Shown here: positions 59,959-64,000 of the stretch, piece by piece | Layout of the letters: the number at the start of each line of letters is the position of its first letter | How positions within the stretch are numbered: the stretch's first letter is position 1 | Source of the DNA: Streptomyces sp. HB132 | GTDB taxonomy: Bacteria > Actinomycetota > Actinomycetes > Streptomycetales > Streptomycetaceae | Direction of reading: 5' to 3' | Assembly: GCF_016909575.1 (NCBI RefSeq) | Contig: NZ_JAFBGA010000005.1 | Coordinates: 419,464 to 483,463 of the forward strand | Length of the DNA: 64,000 nt | The notes under the pieces: generated by a model | What the model was told of the DNA's origin: nothing | What the model saw: the letters and a program-made list of their open reading frames with translations, nothing else | The model's database searches: none | Program-made: the position numbers and the translations under genes

Positions 59959-61173
59959 TCAGGCGAGCGCGGCCAGCGGGTCGTCGAGCACGGGCTGCCA
60001 GGCCAGTTCGGCCGCGCCCACCAGGCTGTTGTGGTTCAGCGTGCAGGACAGGATCGGCACGCTGCCGCTGCGGCCCCACAGACTGCGGTCGGCGACCACG
60101 GCCCGCAGCCGTTCGGGGTCGGCCTCCAGGAGGTCGCGGTGCAGTCCGCCGAGGATGATGCGGTCCGGGTTGAGGATGTTCACCAGCCCGGCGAGGCCGA
60201 GGCCGAGCCGGTCGATCAGCTCCTCGGCGGCGGCCCGCACATCGGGGTCCCCGTACTCCGTGCGCAGCAGGTCGCCGGACTGCTTGAGCAGCGACTCCTC
60301 GGGGCCGGGCTCCCTGCGGGCCGCGGTGAGGAAGGCGAGGGGGTCGGTCTCGACGTCGAGGCAGCCTCGTCCGCCGCAGTGGCAGGGGCGGCCCTCGGGG
60401 TTCACCGTGAGGTGCCCGACCTCCAGGGCCAGCCCCGAACTCCCGCTGTGCAGGCGGCCGTCCAGGACGAGTGCGCCGCCCACGCCCCGGTGTCCGGTGG
60501 CGACGCAGAGCAGGTGCTGGGCCCCGCGCCCGGCGCCGTGCCGGTGTTCGGCGAGGGCGGCGAGGTTGACGTCGTTGCCGGTGAACGCGGGACCGCTGAT
60601 CCCCGCCGCCCGTACACAGGCGGAGAAGATCTCCCGGACCGGAGCACCGGCCGGCCAGGCGATGTGCAGCGGGTTGAGCGCCGTTCCCTCGGGTTCGGCG
60701 ACGGCGGAGGGCACGGCGAGCCCCGCGCCGACGCAGCGCAGCCCGCTCTCGCGCAGGAGTCGGGCCCCCGCCTCGACGACCTCGCCGAGGACCTGGGCGG
60801 GGTCCGCCATGACGGCGACGCAGCCGGGCGCGGTGGCCACCGCCCTGCCACCGAGCCCCACGAGTGCGGCGCGGAAACCGTCGGAGTGCACCTGGGCGGC
60901 AAGGGCCACGGGCCCGCTGTCCCGGACGGAGAGCCGGTGGGAGGGGCGGCCCTGGGAACCGGCGGCGGAACCCGGGCTGGAGTCGACCCTGATCAGCCCG
61001 AGCGCTTCAAGCTCCGCAGCCACCGCACCGGCGGTGGCACGGGTGACGCCGAGTTCGGAGGTCAGTACGGCACGGGTGGGGGCGCGTCCGGTGTGTACGA
61101 GCTCCAGGGCGGGCCCGAGCGCGCTGCGGCCCCTCTCCAACTTCGTCCGCGTGGTGGTCGACTTGCCGTTCAT
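59959..61173 (-). CDS. ROK-family transcriptional repressor
   Basis: 404 aa. The N-terminal winged helix (TRAVLTSELGVTRATAGAVAAELEALGLI) is followed by a ROK sugar-kinase-like domain: NDVNLAALAEH, the glycine-rich GHRGVGGALVLDG, and the Zn-binding cluster of GHLTVNPEGRPCHCGGRGCLD with its His and three Cys. It is divergent from the MFS gene, with 120 bp between starts. The family represses sugar-uptake genes and releases them on binding the sugar. Arg/Gly-rich residues in SAAGSQGRPSHRLS form the hinge. Confidence 0.93.
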   Translation of the reverse strand: MNGKSTTTRTKLERGRSALGPALELVHTGRAPTRAVLTSELGVTRATAGAVAAELEALGLIRVDSSPGSAAGSQGRPSHRLSVRDSGPVALAAQVHSDGFRAALVGLGGRAVATAPGCVAVMADPAQVLGEVVEAGARLLRESGLRCVGAGLAVPSAVAEPEGTALNPLHIAWPAGAPVREIFSACVRAAGISGPAFTGNDVNLAALAEHRHGAGRGAQHLLCVATGHRGVGGALVLDGRLHSGSSGLALEVGHLTVNPEGRPCHCGGRGCLDVETDPLAFLTAARREPGPEESLLKQSGDLLRTEYGDPDVRAAAEELIDRLGLGLAGLVNILNPDRIILGGLHRDLLEADPERLRAVVADRSLWGRSGSVPILSCTLNHNSLVGAAELAWQPVLDDPLAALA

Positions 61174-61257
61174 GGGGGCGAGTCTCCCATGATCCGGGGC
61201 CGATTCCGACGCTCCGGCATCCGGCTCCGTTCATCGGGCGGTCATCGGGACGACGTC

Positions 61258-61294
61258 TTGCACCCGCTCCCGGAAGACCTCTATGCTCACTTTG
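61258..61294 (+). promoter_or_regulatory. Leaderless promoter of the MFS gene
   Basis: TTGCAC (61258-61263), an 18-bp spacer and TATGCT (61282-61287) make a good SigA/HrdB-type promoter. The GTG start codon begins 6 nt after the -10 box, so transcription should begin on it. TTTGT at 61291-61295 and ACAAA at 61307-61311 form a weak dyad over the start codon that could be the ROK operator. Confidence 0.75.
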
Positions 61295-62523
61295 TGCCGC
61301 GACTAAACAAACCGCGGACGGCCCTGCCGGGCGGTTCCGGCGGAAACACCGCCCCTGCCTCCCTCAACCGCCTCCGTACCGCGCTGACCGTGTTCTTCGC
61401 CCTCGACGGCTTCCTGTTCGCGGGGTGGGTGGTCCGCATCCCGGCCATCAAGCAGCAGACCGGGGCGACAGCCTCCACCCTCGGGCTGGCCCTGCTCGGC
61501 GTCTCGGCGGGGGCGGTGATCACCATGATGCTCACCGGTGCCCTCTGCCGGCGCTACGGCAGCCACGCCGTCACCGTGGTCTGCGGCGTCCTGCTGTCGC
61601 TGAGCATCGCCCTCCCCGCGCAAACGGGTTCGGTCACCGCCCTCGGCCTCGTGCTGCTGCTCTTCGGCGCCGCGTACGGCGGCATGAACGTGGCCATGAA
61701 CAGCGCTGCGGTCGATCTCGTCGCCGCGATGCGCCGTCCGGTGATGCCGAGCTTCCACGCCGCGTTCAGCTTCGGGGGCATGGCGGGCGCGGGGCTGGGC
61801 GGCCTGGTCGCCGGCAGCCTTTCACCCGCGACACACCTCCTGGCCCTCACCGGCGTGGGACTGCTCGTCACCGCCGCCACCGGCCCCGCACTGACGGGCG
61901 CCCGGCCGGCGGCCGCCCGTCCCGCTGAGGAGCGGAGAACGGACGACGCCCGCGAGCAGCCGCGGAGGATGAGCGCGCACACCCGCCGCATCGTTGTCCT
62001 GTTCGGTGTCATCGCTCTCTGCACGGCGTACGGCGAGGGTGCCCTGGCCGAGTGGGGCGCCCTGCACCTCAGCCAGGATCTGCGAGCGGCTCCCGGACTC
62101 GCCGCCGCCGGCTACGCCCTGTTCGCACTCATGATGGGCATCGGCCGGCTCACCGGCACCACGCTCCTCGAACGGTTCGGGCAGACCCGCACCCTCGTGG
62201 CCGGAGGGATCACGGCCGGCGTCGGGATGCTGTTCGGCGCGCTCGCTCCGGCCGTGTGGCTCACCCTGCTCGGCTTCGCCGTCGCGGGCCTCGGTCTCGC
62301 CAACATATTTCCCGTCGCCGTCGGCCGCGCGGGGGCACTCGCCGGCCCGGGCGGAGTGGCCGCCGCGTCCACTCTCGGCTACGGCGGAATGCTCCTGGGA
62401 CCCCCGGTGATCGGCTTCCTGGCGGACTGGTTCTCCCTCCCGTCGGCGCTGACCACGGTGACGCTGCTCGCCGCCGTCGCAGCGGCGCTGGGCCACACGG
62501 CCCGCCACGCGACGAACACGTGA
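61294..62523 (+). CDS. MFS transporter (ROK-regulated, FucP/YfmO-like)
   Basis: 409 aa from GTG 61294, probably leaderless; the frame is open 1.6 kb upstream, but that part is antisense to the ROK gene. Twelve hydrophobic segments. TM1 region TALTVFFALDGFLFAGWVVRIPAIKQQTG and the FGAAYGGMNVAMNSAAVDLVAAMRRPVMPSFHAAFSFGGMAGAG stretch match the YbjJ/inner-membrane MFS subfamily. A loop of about 45 polar residues (ARPAAARPAEERRTDD) separates the halves. The substrate is unknown, perhaps a sugar given its ROK partner. Confidence 0.88.
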   Translation: MPRLNKPRTALPGGSGGNTAPASLNRLRTALTVFFALDGFLFAGWVVRIPAIKQQTGATASTLGLALLGVSAGAVITMMLTGALCRRYGSHAVTVVCGVLLSLSIALPAQTGSVTALGLVLLLFGAAYGGMNVAMNSAAVDLVAAMRRPVMPSFHAAFSFGGMAGAGLGGLVAGSLSPATHLLALTGVGLLVTAATGPALTGARPAAARPAEERRTDDAREQPRRMSAHTRRIVVLFGVIALCTAYGEGALAEWGALHLSQDLRAAPGLAAAGYALFALMMGIGRLTGTTLLERFGQTRTLVAGGITAGVGMLFGALAPAVWLTLLGFAVAGLGLANIFPVAVGRAGALAGPGGVAAASTLGYGGMLLGPPVIGFLADWFSLPSALTTVTLLAAVAAALGHTARHATNT

Positions 62524-62603
62524 ACGATTGAGTAGCGGTACTCAGGCACCCACGGCCTCCGCGGCGCACGATGGAAGCACCGACCATCCACGGGGAGTGG
62601 GAC

Positions 62604-62972
62604 ATGAGCCATCAGGTGACGCACAAGCAGCGGCTGCGTGAGGTCGCGCGACTGACCTTCGGTAACACGGCTTCGCGGATCTACCTCGGCCTCGTGCTGG
62701 CGGTCGCGGTGTTCGTCGCGGTCGACACGATGTACGTGTCCCACGACGACGCCTCGCTCGCCGGGGTATGGGTGTTCTTCCTCGCCGCGCCGACCGTGTT
62801 CGCCTTCCTCATCGGCAGCTCGATCGCCGGTGCGGATGCCGGAGGCCCCGCCTGGTTCGTCTATCTCGCACTGGTCGTGTCCGTGCTCGTACAGGCCTGT
62901 GCGCTGGGCTGGTTCTCCCAGCTGTTCCGGGGCAAGCACCGAGGCCGTTCGGCGCATCCCCAGGGCACCTGA
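62604..62972 (+). CDS. Small membrane protein, SCO4225-like
   Basis: 122 aa from ATG 62604 with GGGGAGTGGGAC upstream. Three hydrophobic segments: IYLGLVLAVAVFVAVDTMYV, LAGVWVFFLAAPTVFAFLIGSSIAGA and WFVYLALVVSVLVQACALGWF. The composition and length match the SCO4225 family of Streptomyces membrane proteins of unknown function. It is 80 bp downstream of the MFS gene. Confidence 0.7.
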   Translation: MSHQVTHKQRLREVARLTFGNTASRIYLGLVLAVAVFVAVDTMYVSHDDASLAGVWVFFLAAPTVFAFLIGSSIAGADAGGPAWFVYLALVVSVLVQACALGWFSQLFRGKHRGRSAHPQGT

Positions 62973-63166
62973 CGCTCTCCGGCGCCGTCACCGGTGCGGG
63001 GGCGGCGGAGCGTCCCGGAGCCACCGCCGCCCAAGGCCACATGTGCGCGGCGCACCATGGCCGGGGGCGGAGCCGCACTCCGGACGCCGGACTCGCGACC
63101 GCGTACCGTCCGTCGGCCGCGAGTCCGGTCCTTGCCGATGCCCTGGGCCGCTGCGACACTTCGGAC

Positions 63167-63463
63167 ATGCCACCACGCACTCAGTCGGAGCGGGACGCGA
63201 TGACCGTCGAGATCGGCTACGCACTCTTCAGCGGAGTGCTGGTGGGCGCGGCCACATTCACCGGCGTCTCTCTTCCCGCGCTGCTCACGCAACTCCCGGA
63301 CGGTGCCGAACGCATGCTGTTCCGGGCCGGGGCCGTGCTCGGGTTGCTGGTGACCGCCGTGCGGGTCGTCCACGTGCTGTGGCGATTCCCCCGCGCGCAC
63401 GAGGAGCGGCGTCTGCCGCCCGTCCGGCGGAGCCGGCCGGGGCGCACGCCCTTTGACCCCTAA
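63167..63463 (+). CDS. Small two-helix membrane protein (DUF6332-like)
   Basis: 98 aa from ATG 63167. Two hydrophobic segments (IGYALFSGVLVGAATFTGVSLPALL and AERMLFRAGAVLGLLVTAVRVVHVLW) and a basic tail. It resembles small DUF6332 proteins of Streptomyces as I recall them. There is no clear ribosome binding site. Its TAA stop is immediately followed by the left end of an IS element, so the natural C-terminus may have been different. Confidence 0.6.
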   Translation: MPPRTQSERDAMTVEIGYALFSGVLVGAATFTGVSLPALLTQLPDGAERMLFRAGAVLGLLVTAVRVVHVLWRFPRAHEERRLPPVRRSRPGRTPFDP

Positions 63464-63905
63464 GGGCTGTCCCGCAACGGTGTGCTTGAGTGGGACGATC
63501 ACTCCGTGCCTGTTGTGATCACTGCGTCCGAGCTGTCCTGGATACGTCCGTTCAGCGGTCTCACCCCTCGACAGTTCAGCAAGCTGGTCACTGCTCTGCG
63601 CCGTCGAGGTGCACATGCAGCGAGGCCAGGACGTCCTTGGGCGCTTTGTTTCGACGACCGCGTGCTGCTGGTCGTTGCCTACTGGCGGACCAACCTGACG
63701 ATGCGGCAGCTCGCGCTCTTGTTTGGCGTTTCGAAGTCCACGGTCGATCGCGTAGTCGATGACCTGGGGCCGCGTCTGGGATTGATACAGCGGCAACACT
63801 TCCGCCAGGGCACTGTTCTCATCGTGGATGGCACGCTCGTACCGACTCGCGATCACACCCTCGCCCAGCGATCCAAGAACTACCGCTACTCCACCAACCA
63901 CCAGG
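63464..63905 (+). mobile_element. Left part of an IS5-family insertion sequence
   Basis: GGGCTGTCCCGCAAC at 63464-63478 resembles the terminal inverted repeats of Streptomyces IS5-group elements. It starts directly at the stop codon of the preceding gene, and the transposase frame follows 4 nt later. The element is cut at about 63905 by other DNA. Confidence 0.75.
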
Positions 63906-63928
63906 GGGACTGCTGCACGAATAGGTGA
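63482..63928 (+). pseudogene. Truncated IS5-family transposase
   Basis: 148 codons from GTG 63482 (GTG 63506 is an alternative). N-terminal helix-turn-helix region FSGLTPRQFSKLVTALRRRG, then VLLVVAYWRTNLTMRQLALLFGVSKSTVDRVVDDLGPRL. The first catalytic Asp of the DDE domain is in VLIVDGTLVPTRDH. At YRYSTNHQ the family sequence stops and the frame ends seven codons later (GDCCTNR), because a second element begins there. The remaining DDE residues are missing, so the enzyme is inactive. Confidence 0.85.
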
Positions 63929-64000
63929 CACCTGACCTGGCTTGCTGAGAGGCGGCCTGGAAGGATGTCGCAGTGCCCAAGCCGTATCCCAAGGAGTTCC
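63905..64000 (+). mobile_element. Left end of a second insertion sequence (IS3-like)
   Basis: The sequence from about 63905 is unrelated to the IS5 transposase and leads 70 bp later to the start of an OrfA-like gene. The exact end and inverted repeat cannot be fixed without the other end. Confidence 0.55.
63973..64000 (+). CDS. Start of an IS3-type transposase OrfA (cut by window edge)
   Basis: GTG 63973 with GAAGGA 7-9 nt upstream gives (M)PKPYPKEF, the usual beginning of OrfA proteins of IS3-family elements in actinobacteria. Only nine codons lie in the window. Confidence 0.6.

Noticed and set aside
59638..61293. Upstream extension of the MFS frame
   Set aside because: It is antisense to the ROK gene; a good promoter places the start at GTG 61294.

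Overview
The window is very GC-rich (about 70% or more), with strong third-position GC bias, many GTG starts and paralogous regulators typical of Streptomyces or a close actinomycete. The genes look chromosomal and mostly conserved. Recent mobile DNA is confined to the right edge, plus one decayed patch near 6.2-6.6 kb. Everything here was read by eye, so family names rest on motifs and remembered family sequences, not on searches.

Layout. 0-9.9 kb: a membrane PP2C phosphatase, a DUF4232 lipoprotein, a BASS transporter, a TPR protein translationally coupled to a polyprenyl diphosphate synthase, decayed arsC and transposase fragments, a GNAT enzyme, an AEC transporter preceded by a seven-copy octanucleotide repeat, a barstar-like protein and a 2H phosphoesterase. 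10-16.5 kb: a carbohydrate locus with a LacI regulator facing a solute-binding protein, two permeases and a GH2 enzyme; the first permease carries an in-frame TGA. 16.7-24.1 kb: a probable light-response region with a B12-binding MerR regulator (LitR/CarH type) divergent from an ECF sigma factor (LitS type), next to a glycosyltransferase, an SDR-DUF2867 protein and TspO, but no carotenoid genes. 24.2-29.1 kb: a flavin electron-transfer operon (ferric-reductase-like protein, FMN-binding protein, ApbE) divergent from an OmpR-type two-component system.

29.4-44.3 kb: an MFS symporter, a Nudix enzyme, apolipoprotein N-acyltransferase, an Asp/Glu racemase, an HpnB-like glycosyltransferase, a double TerD protein, an RsbQ-RsbP-like energy-stress pair, an Hsp20 gene with its presumed regulator, DUF2267 and LRV-repeat proteins, and a secreted SGNH hydrolase. 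44.6-48.3 kb: a malonate uptake and activation locus (MatB, MatC, GntR regulator). 48.4-64 kb: a proline/glutamine-rich protein, a MOSC protein, a beta-helix/AAA+ fusion, a large membrane hydrolase, a DeoR regulator, an SRPBCC protein, a Cds1-like enzyme, an anti-sigma-like ATPase, a ROK repressor divergent from an MFS exporter, small membrane proteins, and an IS5-type element interrupted by a second IS at the edge.

Several divergent regulator/target pairs have visible operators: a LacI palindrome at 11215, 11-bp direct repeats at the LitR/LitS promoter, 11-bp-spaced repeats at the response-regulator promoter, a three-half-site array at hsp20, and a FadR-like dyad at the malonate locus. Two genes (litR-like and the ROK-linked MFS gene) appear to start on leaderless mRNAs, with a -10 box exactly 6 nt before a GTG.
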